NCBI GenBank assembly: GCA_033085395.1
Contig: JANQBS010000005.1
Location: 248,001-312,000 of the forward strand
Origin: Xanthoparmelia taractica
Lineage: Eukaryota > Ascomycota > Lecanoromycetes > Lecanorales > Parmeliaceae
Direction of reading: 5' to 3'
DNA: 64,000 nt
In this document: one piece after another, positions 21,186-32,110 of the stretch
Layout of the letters: every line of letters starts with the position of its first letter
Position numbering within the stretch: position 1 is the stretch's first letter
Notes under the pieces: model-generated
The model's input: only the letters and a program-made list of their open reading frames with translations
Databases searched by the model: none
What the model was told of the DNA's origin: nothing
Position numbers and translations under genes: made by a program

Positions 21186-23920
21186 CTATTTGGGAAGAGC
21201 AAGAAGACCAAATGCACCGCCAACTACAGGACGGGCAGTGAATGTAAGATTTGGAATGAGCCCATAACTAATTAACAATGTTAGCATTCACATCATAGGC
21301 CCAGCAGAAGACAACTCACTCTCCGCCGGTCGCGTTGTACAGATCAGTAAGTGCCCTGTTAGTCGGGGTTTCATTAATCCAAGTAGCAATATCGTTGAAG
21401 AACATCTGCGATGTGTTGGTTGAGGCAATTGCGGCCACAAGCATCTGCTCGTCAACTACCAGTCGTAGTTAGCAGAGTCAATTTTACTTCCAAAATGTGA
21501 CTGACCTTTTGCGTAGTCATGTCTTGTATCCAGCGCCACACCATACTGTTCCTCAATGGTGGGGTAGAAGGCGCTTTGCATGTCGTAGACGGATTGAGGA
21601 ACCAGGTTCAGACCGAGCTCCCTATCGCCAAAGAGGTTGTACAGCAAACCTTTAGGCAGCTTCAGCTTATGCATTGATTCAGTAAATTCTTCGGACTCTG
21701 CATACCATGTGTGTCATTCATCCCATAGGCAAGGGTTGTGTGCGGAGGGTCTGCATCATGGGCGATGCCTAGAGCCTGCCATTGCATGATATAATCATGG
21801 GCTATTGATGTGTAATTCGCTCCCGTGGTGGTATTGCCGGTCAAGTTCGCAATTACAGCCATTGCTTCGATACCTATGATTCCCTTGAGCGCCAGATTTG
21901 TCTGGTTTCTTTGGAAACATCAAGTCAGCATAAGCGGGATCTTGCATGTAGATTGGATGAACGTACGCAAGTGCACCAGCAAAATCGTCCGTTGAGATTT
22001 GGTCCGCTGGAATCAAAGCTTCCTCGATGAGATACTGAGTCCACTGGTCAAGTATAGCATAATGCTGGCTAAGATAAGCGGTATCATTGGCTCTCTGAGC
22101 GTACGCCAGAGTCATGATGAGCATGTTTCCGCACTCTTCCAGGGGCTGTTGCTCGTCGTTACCGGCAACATGACCAGTGGCGTTGGGATACCTTGTTCCA
22201 AGATCATGCATTGAATACATATTAGGATATTGACCAGCCTCTTGATTGATAAAAAGCGGATCGAGGAGGTACCGGAGTAGTGTCGGATTGGTGTAGATCA
22301 AGATTGGATGAAAGGGGAAGCAGACGTCTACTGTCTGGACATTACCATCTGAACTGATCTCCTTGAGAAAAAGATATGGCGCAGCCGTCGTTCCACATAA
22401 TTGAGTCCCACCAAAGGCTTGCCGAGCTGTGAGTGAAGCAATCGTCACGAAGTCAGCACCGCCAGCAGCCATTCCATCGTTGGAGACTTGATTATCAAAG
22501 CTGGTTGCAAGACCAGAGGCAACAGCATAATCTGTATGGAAGAAGGCAAGCTTAAGCAAAAGTCAGTACCAATGTGTCATGGATGGAGAAGCCGACTTGC
22601 CGCATCGAGCTCAGTTGAGAAATAACTCGTCCATAACGATGGTACGCTTACGTCCCCACTCGCTCCGTCGAATTGAATTGCCTGCTCTTGAGTCAGGCCG
22701 AGGGAGAACAAAGTGCTAACGCTGGTCGCCCCGACAGAGCCAAGGTCTACGGCGAACGCGAATGTGGGATAATCATCACCGATTGCCCGAAAATTGGTAT
22801 CGTTTGTGTTTGCAAGAGCACCTGAAGTGGTGAAAGCCGAACGGACGTCAGTATCCGCGCCTGATTGGAAAGTCAAGCCTGCGACGTCGTCTGTTGCCCA
22901 ATACCAGTTGCCGTAATCCGTCTGGTCGTCGGTTTCGGACCAAAGCAACTGCGTTTGCCTGAAAAACCTATGATAGGCGATGCCCCCGGGCACCGCAACT
23001 TCCGTCAAGCTGGTCAGATTGCTCTTTTGCCTGCTGTCGATTAAAGGCGCCAAAGGGTCGGAGACGCTGCGTTTGGATATTGCAGAGCTAACATTTGACG
23101 TAACGGCATACTCCCACTCAGCAATAGCTGTCTTGTCGGCAGAGGCCCATTCTATCGAGCAGCATGGTCAACAGAAAGAACACCAACAGCAGCGAGCGGA
23201 AAGACTTACCAGCCGTGATGTCAGTATAGAGCTGTACATCATGAGAAGCTCCATCAGTGGAAGTCACCGAGACTTCAACATAGGAGAATATCAGCGATTG
23301 CCGCATCAGATCCGTGGGATTAATCGGTGAGAGAAACGTAATGTTCATCTCTACCACGCCGGCAACGTCCATGACGAAAGTGCTCCTCGTTGAGGTGTAT
23401 TCGAAAGAGGTCTGAGTTACGACGGTTGGTAACGGCGCTGGGGCGCCCATCCAGGTGTATGATGTATTGTCGACACGTATCAGTCCTGTCCACCCCAAAA
23501 TCTGGCCTCTGCATGCAATGTTAACAGCAGGCTCAGTCCTTGAATTAGGCTTACTCACGCCCAGAATGTTGGCCATTGCCTATAGATTCCGGAGTTAGTA
23601 GGGTTTTTTGAGGTAGGTAAGGCTATAAAACAGATCAAGAATCCTAAAGGGAGCGTTTGAACAGGAGAAGAGGCCTTGCACCTCAACATGTGGTATGCAC
23701 TGAGAGGTGATTGCTCTTGAGAGTGGGCTTACCCTGCAAGATACCCACCGTTACCTGGTCCTCCCATTTCGGCATCACTCCCCGCTTGTTGCCAGCAGTT
23801 GACATAGGGTGACTTCACTGCTAAAGGAATAGCTGGAGGACGAGCAGGTGAGAAGGTTGAAGCGGCATAGGAGACACAGAACAGAGCCGAAACGGCTATG
23901 GTATAATAATGAGAGAACAT
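21186..23920 (-). CDS. gtaA: secreted glutaminase, GtaA family
   Basis: Nine exons on the minus strand: 23920-23733, 23579-23559, 23508-23210, 23151-22601, 22550-21967, 21908-21706, 21649-21506, 21455-21320, 21267-21186 (735 aa). Extracellular enzyme of fungi that hydrolyses glutamine to glutamate. Signal peptide HYYTIAVSALFCVSYAAS. Family landmarks: PLAVKSPYVNCW, GGYLAGQWPTFW, GQILGWTGLIR, YNWYWA-like GNWYWATDD, PSLWTSYFSTELDAL, DVCFPFHP, YPNMYSMHDLGTRYPN, DEQQPLEECGNM, HGLLYNLFGDRELGL and the end FTARPVVGGAFGLLALPK. Exon 2 is a 21-bp microexon. The intron at 22600-22551 uses a GC donor (GCAAGT). All nine phases close. Many N-x-S/T sites fit secretion. A CCG-N5-CGG palindrome and a TATA-like box lie just upstream. 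Confidence 0.95.
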
Positions 23921-23982
23921 GATTCGTGATGAGAAAAATATGTGAGGGTTGGAGTTTGAGATTGCAGGCAGACATCACGCTT

Positions 23983-23989
23983 CTTATAA
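23983..23989 (-). promoter_or_regulatory. TATA-like box of the glutaminase gene
   Basis: TTATAAG on the minus strand, about 65 bp upstream of the glutaminase start codon. Position and sequence fit a TATA element, but no start site can be mapped. Confidence 0.4.
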
Positions 23990-24011
23990 CACTCTGGCTG
24001 AAATGATCTGG

Positions 24012-24032
24012 TGATGCCGGCACGCGGCATCA
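24012..24032. promoter_or_regulatory. perfect 8-bp-arm palindrome with CCG-N5-CGG core
   Basis: TGATGCCG, five bases GCACG, then CGGCATCA, a perfect inverted repeat. CCG and CGG triplets in everted orientation are the recognition halves of Zn2Cys6 factors. The site lies about 92 bp upstream of the glutaminase ATG. Which factor binds is unknown. Confidence 0.5.
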
Positions 24033-25247
24033 TCAAGCTTCTACCAATGACTTTGAAGCTCTGGTCTAAGATGAGCTCAATCTCCGTTGTCAGAGTCATG
24101 GTAGCCAGCGGAATTAGAGCAGAATGCAGTCAGTCAGGGGGGGGCGTAGAATCTTGGCCCGTGAGCGTCGAACCAAAACTCGAGAGTAACCGCTTCCCCG
24201 TGTTGACCCCGGATGTCAAGACATAAAATGGTCAAAGGCAATGCAGCACGAGATATTAAGGGGCGTATTGCAAACAGTCCTTATGACTGGTTCTGAATTT
24301 GGGATCCCGTCAAGGCCAGTACATCTCTAGGGAGTATTGAATACCTGTTACCTGCTCCGTTGACTCCCTTATACGGGTCTAGCAGCAAGAGAACTTCTCT
24401 TCGGCGCCTAGTATATTTGCTGGTAGCGTGGTACGATTGGCCAAGATCCCAAAAAAGGTAGTCATTTACTGCGTCTGACCCTTGCGAGAACGAGCATGGG
24501 ATTTCCATGCTTGTATCTCTTTAGCTTTGCCAACATGGACGGATCCGAATTCAGTAGTTGGGAGCCCAGAGACATCTGCTATATCGTTGCGGTAAACGTT
24601 GGAGCGGCTAAGGGCTCGCGGTTAGCTCGACACTTCTCACCTACCTATCCAGGAATAGTAAATCGGAGCAGCAGACCTTCTCGCGCATGATCTAATGTCC
24701 CCCGCATTTTGCCTCCCCCAGATTATCTTGCTCTCCTGATGTTAATGCACTTTGCCAATGCACATGCAAGGGGCACAGTAGATAGATAGGTGCAGACGAA
24801 ATCGCGGCTGGTGTGGGGGAGAGGCTTCCCCATACCCCGCCATTCTTGTCTCTTGCTTAAAACATTTTGAGGCTGTACGCAGTAATGAGACCTAGACGCT
24901 CCAAATCTGCATCCGAATCTAGTCCTTGCTGTATGCAAATAGGGGCTCCTACTATTGTTTTGCCTCTCCGGCCCCGAGCCGCTTCGGCAAGCAATATATA
25001 GAAGGTTCGGACCAATCCAGGATCTGTCGAAGAGGTGCATTGGTCATTGTGGATTTACACCGCTGTTCTCCACCCTTTCTGGGCTCACGTGTTGCTTTTG
25101 AGCGTGCCTCCTTGCATGGTGAATAAGTTGATTAAATCTTTGTCCAGATGAGGAGTACAGACCAAAGCAGTGAAATTGCCCTCACCTGAGTGCGCACTGT
25201 GGGCTCGGTGAGGTATGCCAAAATTGGTCTTCGGACTGTTGCTGGGG

Positions 25248-27495
25248 TCATAGACCTGCGCCCCACTGCACTTTCAACTTATCGTATTTTCTTCTATCGC
25301 CGACACTGGGCCTGATCTTCTGCTGTGCGGTCATGAAGTCTTCAAATCTGATGCTATCGTTTCGCTTGATGGCCGCATACCCCGCCCTGCGAAGTAGGCT
25401 CTCTAAGTCTGCACCGCTGAAGCCTTCACAGGCTCGAGCAACATCCGCGATTGCATCAGTGAACGGTATCGAGAGATTGCGGCTCAGTGTCTGCAGTATT
25501 TCGACCCTTTCCGTCTCTTCAGGTAAGTCGACGAAGAGCAACGTCTCGAGCCTACCAGGCCGAAGCATTGCAGGATCTATGATGTCTGGGCGGTTGGTTG
25601 CAGCAATTACATAGATCCCCTGTCGATTGCTCAAGCCGTCGAGTTCCGTAAGGAGAGTATTTACTACTCTTGCAGACGACTCGGAAAGGCTGTCGTCGCG
25701 TTTGGGCACCAGCGCGTCTAATTCGTCGAAGAAAATAACGCATGGTATGCTTGATCTGGCTCTTACAAACACTTGCCGTACCGCTCTCTCTGATTCTCCC
25801 ACATACTTGTTAAGAAGTTCGGGCCCTTTCACGCTGATGAAGTTCGCTCTTGACTCGTTCGCTACAGCCTTAGCAAGCAATGTCTTCCCACAACCTGGTG
25901 GGCCCCATAAAAGAACCCCTGTAGGCGCTGTAATACCCACGCGCTCGTACTTCTCAGGACACCTGATTGGCTCGACAATTGCAGTAAGTAGCTCCTCACG
26001 AACGGGCCGCAAGGCTCCAATGTCTGCCCAAGTAGTATCCGGGATTGTCGCAAATCCTTCGCGTTTGGATGAAGGTTGTATCTTGGGCAATGCAGTCATG
26101 AAGTCACCAGTTGTGATCGAAATAGCGACCGTCTCTGCGACTGGAGGCTCTTTTGCCCTTTTTATGAGTCGCCGTAGTTCTAACACTGTCTCCGAGACGG
26201 GAGCATCACCAGTGTCAACATCCATGTCATTACTCTCTGTCTTGAGCGTGTCTAAGAATCTTTTTATAGCTGCCGAGCCCGCCGTAGAGACTAGGTCACT
26301 AAGATCAGCTCCCACAAATCCAGGCGTAAGTTTGGCCAGATGGCGAAAATTGAAGTCTTCAGACAGAGCCATCTGCCTCGTCAATGCTCGTAGAATTTGC
26401 TCACGGACTGCTTCACTCGGGACTCCGAGGTTGATCTCTTTATCAAATCGACCGCCTCGCCTCAAAGCAGGATCGAGTGAGTCAGGTCTGTTAGTAGCGG
26501 CAAGAATGATCACTGCTTTCCCACCCGTCTGCTCCAAGGCCAACTGGTCCATGCATGTGAGCAGTTGGGCAACAATGCGTTTCTCCATCTCGCGCTGTGC
26601 ATTCTCTCTTTTGGGTGTAATTGAGTCTATTTCGTCCAAGAAGACAAGACAAGGTGCCATCTTCTTCGCCTCTTCAAAGTGGTCTCGTAGTGCTTTCTCC
26701 GACTCCCCAGACATACCAGATACCAATGAAGGTGCAGACAATGAGATGAAAGGTACGCCAAGCTCGGCGGCGAGAGCGTTAGCAATCATAGTCTTTCCGC
26801 ATCCAGGAGGTCCATGGAGGAGAATGCCGCGAGGTGGTTGTATCTTTGAATTCATGTAAATATCAGGCCTGAATAAAGGTAAGACAATTAGGTCTTTAAG
26901 ATCCTGGATCACATTGTCAACTCCTCCGAGGTCCGCCAGGCTGACATGTGTTGGTGGAGAGCGGTCGGTCCCTGGAGCTGCTTTTCGCCGCTTCGTGAGT
27001 GGTTCGCCGTTTAGTTGACGCTTCTTCGACACTGGTATTAGGGGCTGGGCGGCTTGTTCCTCTGTAGAAGGTGTCTGGCCTCCATTCATCTTCGAAGCAT
27101 CTTTCGACCACGAACTCACGATACTTTTGTTCATACCGTTTGCAATTGATGAGTCCGTCTTCTCCATGTCAGGAAACTGGCCCTCGATGGACCCAACCTC
27201 ATCTTCGCTCTCTGCTTCTTGTCTTAGTACATCTAGCACGCGGCCTATGCTGTCCTCCAGCAACTTCTTGCTTTTTCTGTTTAGGCTTGAGTTCGACCTC
27301 TTGATCTTGTCGTAAACACTAGGAATCGATAGCCTGGTCTGCTGGTTATATTGTGCATCTTCGTCGACGAGCTTCCGAACAATTTGGTAGACCTGGCCAG
27401 TGAGCACAACATCTCTTGGCTTGCTTGACAAGGCATACCTCTTTGTCTAAACCCTGGCCCAAAGTAACCCTTCCATAGAAGGCGCGTGAAGGCAT
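25248..27495 (-). CDS. RIX7: ribosome biogenesis AAA ATPase Rix7 (NVL homologue)
   Basis: Two exons on the minus strand: 27495-27439 and 27392-25248 (733 aa). Nuclear/nucleolar type II AAA ATPase that releases Nsa1 from pre-60S particles. Exon 1 encodes MPSRAFYGRVTLGQGLDKE and joins VYQIVRKLVDED, the conserved N-domain, across a 46-bp intron. Two AAA modules follow: D1 with GPPGCGKT, DEIDS and NRPDSLDPALRR, D2 with GPPGCGKT, DELDA and NRPDIIDPAMLRPGR. The nuclear signal is KKRQLNGEPLTKRRKAAP. The long open frame starts only at a TTG with a stop three codons-worth upstream, so the short first exon is required. Divergent from VPS20 with 211 bp between starts. Confidence 0.95.
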
Positions 27496-27706
27496 TGCGC
27501 CTAAGAGCAACGCAAAATTTTAAAACCTGCTCCTCCGCCAGCTCGATGCTGCAGACAAAGTGCAAAGGGAAAATGTTTGGCGCTTATCGATAAGAACCCG
27601 CCTAGTCTTTGTTACGCCCATCTACTTGCTGCGCAACTTCTGAGAGGCCCTCATCTCTATACCGTTATTACGTCCTGTTTGTAGCTTGGTACGAGACCAT
27701 GTCGCT
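27496..27706. promoter_or_regulatory. shared divergent promoter, RIX7 / VPS20
   Basis: 211 bp between two start codons on opposite strands. Holds a perfect TTATCGATAA palindrome near 27584-27593. No TATA box is evident. Confidence 0.55.
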
Positions 27707-28414
27707 ATGGGAAATACTCAAAGTTCGCATAGGATCTCAGCGCAGGACAGGTCTGCTTAACAGATCTCTTGTTCCTCAATACTTACTGATAAACGACGTA
27801 GGGCAATCCTAGACATGAAGAACCAGCGTGACAAGCTGCACCAATACCAGCAGCGTATAACTCTAATCACAGACCGCGAGACAGCAGTCGCGCGAGAATG
27901 CCTGGCCCGAGGAGACAAAGCCAAAGCGCTCCTAGCATTGCGGCGCAAGAAGTTCCAAGAAACCCTTCTCGCCAAAACCGACGCCCAGCTCGAGACACTT
28001 GAACAGTTGACCAGCAATGTCGAGTTTTCCCTGGTTCAGAAGGATGTCGTCTACGGCTTGCAACAAGGTACAAGCGTCCTCAAACAAATACATGCGGAAA
28101 TGGGCGGCATCGAGAATGTGGAGAAGCTGATTGGAGAGAGTGAGGATGCAAGAGCGTACCAAAAGGAGGTCAGTGAGATGCTAGGAGGCCAGATGTCGAA
28201 TCAGGATGAGGATGAAGTGGAGGATGAGTTGGAGGCTATGGAGGGAGAGATCAATGGGGTCAGAGACTCGGATACTGTCGAGTACCCCGCGGCGCCTAAC
28301 AATGAGCCTGTGTTTGCTGGGGAATTGAAGGAAGTCGGACAGCAGAAGGCGAGAGCAAGAGCGAGAGCGCAGGAGAGGGCAGCGGCGCAGGCCGCGGAGC
28401 CGATGCTGGCATAG
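27707..28414 (+). CDS. VPS20: ESCRT-III subunit Vps20 (CHMP6 homologue)
   Basis: Two exons: 27707-27750 and 27802-28414 (218 aa), intron 51 bp. Nucleates ESCRT-III filament assembly on endosomes for multivesicular body formation. Exon 1 gives MGNTQSSHRISAQDR, with Gly2 and Ser6 in the N-myristoylation pattern that anchors Vps20 to membrane. Exon 2 continues AILDMKNQRDKLHQYQ, then the basic helical core and the acidic autoinhibitory helix (NQDEDEVEDELEAMEGEI), and ends in an Arg/Ala-rich helix. Length matches yeast Vps20 (221 aa). Confidence 0.95.
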
Positions 28415-28654
28415 TTCTTGGATGGGAGCCTCCTGGACTTGACGCATGGCATAGCGAATGGCGTTGGGCCTGATCGGCTGGTATATATGTGGCTTGTGGA
28501 TTTTCCGATTCACGTTCCTGGGATACTTCGATAGAGCATGGTATAGACACTGTCATGATTACCACCTCATTTATTCAGCACTGAAATTCATCTGGTGACG
28601 CAGCAATAGCAGAGCAGGCCACGATCCCTACTTGAGCAGGCGTCTATCATCCAC

Positions 28655-29368
28655 CTACATCCCATGCCTCCCTCCACTCATAGCACCCCTCTCACCAATC
28701 CCGGCCACCATTTCATGGTCCTTCGGGTTCGCCGCCTTCTCATATAGCACCTCAAACGGCTCCCTATTCAACTCCGTAAACTCTCCCTTGAATCCAATCC
28801 AATATAACCTCGTAACATCATTCCCGTAGTTATCCTCCAAAAACAATGTCAGATTGTACGTATTCCCAAACTTCGCCCGCTTCACTTGCAGCTCTTGGAC
28901 GTCATTGGTCTGCGAGACGGTAAGAGTCTGCGTAGGCTCGAGGTCAGAGGCGGTGGAGAAGTCGAGGTCGTCCCTGTTGTGATAGACTTTGAGAGTCTTG
29001 GGACAGCAGTCGGAGGTGGAGGCGCGGATGAGGATGGCATGCAGCTTTAGGACGCCGGCAAAGCTGTGCACAAGTTATTACGAGTTCTAGGTCTGTTGAA
29101 GCACAGCGGCGACATACGGCACAAAGATGAGCAACTGCTCATCTGCATCGCTCTCGAGCTCCGGCTCAGTCTCTAGCCGTTGCTGCCATGTCTTTTTGAC
29201 AACCTTAGCACCTGCATCGGGCTCACTCTCGTTGAGGGTCCTTATGTTGTCAAAGTCAATTTGCTTCCATATTAGGGTCTGGAGAGCTGGTTCTGTCTCG
29301 TCGCTGTGGTCATGACCGTGGGCTTCATGATCGTGGCCCGAGTGGTCGTGCCCTTGATGGTGAGACAT
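28655..29368 (-). CDS. PITH-domain protein (PITHD1 homologue)
   Basis: Two exons on the minus strand: 29368-29118 and 29063-28655 (219 aa), intron 54 bp. PITH is the C-terminal module of thioredoxin-like TXNL1 that contacts the 26S proteasome; the free-standing form has no thioredoxin domain. Seen: TLIWKQIDFDNIRTLNE, QLLIFVPFAGVLKLHAILIRA, NDVQELQVKRAKFGN and YWIGFKGEFTELNREPFEVLYEKAANPKDH. The first 25 residues are His/Asp-rich (GHDHSGHDHEAHGHDH), a potential metal-binding tail common in this family. Exact role in fungi unknown. Confidence 0.94.
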
Positions 29369-29567
29369 GTTTGGTCATGGTGGAGGAATTGGCTACGTTT
29401 TTAACAGAAGGAAGTTCAGAAGCTGAGTCAATTCACTCTGCACGGTTGGCTTTGATTGGTCAATCTCTTCACTTAGATCAACCTGTTCTATGTAATGTCT
29501 AAACCTTAACAACCATACTGATCTTCTGGTGGTCCCTTTAAAAGCCTCTCGCAAGACCAAACCATTC

Positions 29568-31836
29568 TTAACTACCTCTGATTTGATAGTATGTGGACAA
29601 CGAGCCATCAAGCAACCAACTTTTCTCAATCTTTGTGACATCTCGAATAAAGGTCTTGTTTCCAGTTTCGAGGATCTCATGGAAGATGACCCAATCCGCC
29701 TTCCTATTCTGCTTATTATAAGCAAGACTTTCAGAATCCGGCGGGGAGATTTAGACTTACAAACATGAGAGAGCTCGGATGAGCATGTAAAATAACACTG
29801 CCATTAATTGTCCTGAAGCTTCCATCAGGCTGCATTCTGGCGGCGTGAGCAAAATACCCAGCTGTTAGACACTTTCTGATCCGTTCTCCTTTATCAGGCA
29901 TTTCATCTGCCCTCTTGTTGGTGGCAAGCGTTTCATCGACATCAATTCCGAACCGCTCTAGATACCGCTTCAGCTGAGCTCGGACACTGACGGCGCGTGA
30001 CATAGATTTATAGTTCAGAAAGTTGTCCCGACACCACTTCGAATCTTTCCTGCCTTTAGTCACAAAGGCTTGATAGAGGTTGAGTAGCGTTAGGTGATCT
30101 CCCTCCTCGGCGGCAAATTTACGACGAGCAGATTCCGTTGCTTTCTTCTCTCCATCGTGATGAAACCAGACAGCCCCTTGCAGACTAGTCATTGCTGCAA
30201 TAGACAAGATCTCGCTCAGACAACCCATTGTTGGTGCTGACAGGAGAACCTTAGCCATCATTGGTTCAACCGAAAGTTCGGCCATGCGAACTCCCAAAGG
30301 CCGAGTGAGCTTTGCATAATCATCCACCGCTCCCAACGAGTACAACAGCTCCAGCGCTCGAATGATCAATTCCGCTGGTGGAGGGGTAAGAAAATCAAAG
30401 CGGAGAACATTGTCAATGCCAAGTGCTTTCAACTGAAGAATAATTGGTGCAAGATTGGATCTCTGGATTTCCGGTACGGTGGCTTCTGGTAAACTCACGT
30501 AAGCTGCCTGCGTGTACAGCCTATAGCATTTTCCCGGTTTCGTCCGTCCGGCCCGACCAGCACGCTGTGTGGCCGATGCCTTGGAAACTGGTGTGGCGGT
30601 CAAAGTTTCAATCCCAGTCTTAGGGTTAAAGGCACGCAGCTTAACAAAGCCACAATCAATGACGTAGGCAATGCCATCAATCGTCACTGAAGCCTCCGCA
30701 ATGTTCGTTGACACGATGACTTTGCGGGTATTTTCCGGAGCAGGCTCAAATACGTAAAGCTGTTGCTCGCTCCTCAGCCCCGCATATAGAGGTAGCGAGA
30801 GAATAGTTTGAGCCTGAGGATGGAGAGACTGTGCTCGGTCTGCAATGAGCTGCAGAGCCGTGTCAATCTCCTCCCGACCAGTCAAGAAGACGAGTATATC
30901 ACCATCCGGTTCACTGGTGTGTATATCGAATACTGTCTTCACTGCCCTTTCAACGTAGTCTTCGGCGGGCTCCTCAAGGTACATCGTATCCACAGGGTAC
31001 ATCCGTCCTTCTAGGCTGATGATCCGGCCTACAGAGTGCTCGCCTGCTTCATCGCTCTGTTCTGATTGATCTCCAGAAAAGAAGCGAAGAAATTCTTCTG
31101 CTTGTAATGTCGCGCTACTGATGATTATACGGAGCTCTGGCCTCCTCTTACTGATCTTCTTCAGTACACCAAGAAGGATGTCAGTACTTAACGAGCGCTC
31201 ATGAGCTTCGTCAACCATGATAACTGAATATCTTGATAATAGAGGATCTGCAAGTGCTTCGCGAAGGAGGAGACCATCGGTCAGGAATTTGATGCGAGTT
31301 TTAGCGCTAGTCAGGTCCTCAAATCTGATCGAGTAGCCGACTTCTTCCCCTAATATACATCTCATCTCCTCTGCGACTCGAGTAGCGACGGTGGTGGCAG
31401 CAACCCTCCGAGGCTGGTATGTCATCAGTAGACAGTAAATCTCACAATCACCACTCAGGACTCCAGAACTCACCTACCTGTGTGACCGCTACGGCCTTGC
31501 CATCTTCGCACCATCCTGCTTGCTCGAGAAACTGTGGGATCTGTGTTGTCTTACCGCTTCCTTAAAATACAATTACGGGTCAACATGTCTTTTCAAGCCA
31601 AGAATCCGAGATATGAAATCTGAAATGACCATTTGTTCGCTATCATATGACTCAAATTTCCGTTTCAGACGAGAAAGAAATTGAAGGACGTACGAACCTG
31701 TTTGACCGACAATGATGGTTACTGGGAAAGTTTCAACGAGATACAGTAGGCTCTGACGATGACGTGCTATAGGAAGGAGAGAAGACGGTTTGTGGAGTGA
31801 GGGGATAAAAGAAGCAGAGAGATCAAAGTCAGCCAT
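29568..31836 (-). CDS. DEAH-box RNA helicase, DHX35-like
   Basis: Four exons on the minus strand: 31836-31698, 31560-31478, 31413-29761, 29708-29568 (671 aa). Spliceosome-associated DEAH helicase. Motifs in order: GQTGSGKTTQ (split by intron 1), TQPRRVAA (split by intron 2), VDEAHERS, SSATLQ, FLTGREEID, STNIAEASVTI and QRAGRAGR. The helicase-associated and OB-fold regions follow (LYSLGAVDD, MAELSVEPMM, HPSSLMF). The last exon, reached by a 52-bp intron, supplies NRKADWVIFHEILETGNK and TFIRDVTKIEKSWLL, as in DHX35 but with a short end. Introns are 137, 64 and 52 bp. Prp22 and Prp43 are the alternatives; the short N-terminus (MADFDLSASFIP) favours DHX35. Divergent from the CUE gene. Confidence 0.93.
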
Positions 31837-32110
31837 CTACCCGTGTATTGAATAGACATTTGCTACAGAGACTTCATGGAGCTGAATGAAGATAGTTCAT
31901 GGACATTGACCTTCTTGAGATTCTCAAGCCTTCTTCAAGACTTACTCTATTCACTATTGGCACATAGCAATCTTCAATGCTAAGCGCGTTAGCCGAGCCG
32001 CGATAAGGCACACCATTTCGGTCACTATACTAAACGCTTACTTCCTCTATTGATCTGAAGACAATACTCAACTTTCAAAAGCTTCTCTCTGTATCACAGT
32101 ATCAGCGCTC
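31837..32110. promoter_or_regulatory. shared divergent promoter, DHX35-like / CUE-domain gene
   Basis: 274 bp between start codons on opposite strands. No TATA box seen. Confidence 0.55.

Larger units (their letters stand above)
23921..25247. other. intergenic, about 1.3 kb
   Basis: Glutaminase promoter (TATA-like box at 23983 and palindrome at 24012) and the 3' flank of RIX7. Small open frames at 24011-24226, 24723-25040 and 24926-25126 show no family resemblance. Confidence 0.5.

Noticed and set aside
25627..26859. 410-codon plus-strand frame
   Set aside because: Antisense of RIX7, whose AAA motifs are unmistakable; the plus frame has no domain.
27393..27431. TTG-initiated extension of RIX7 (start at 27431)
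   Set aside because: The TTG region is an intron; the ATG exon at 27495 gives the conserved N-terminus and correct phase.
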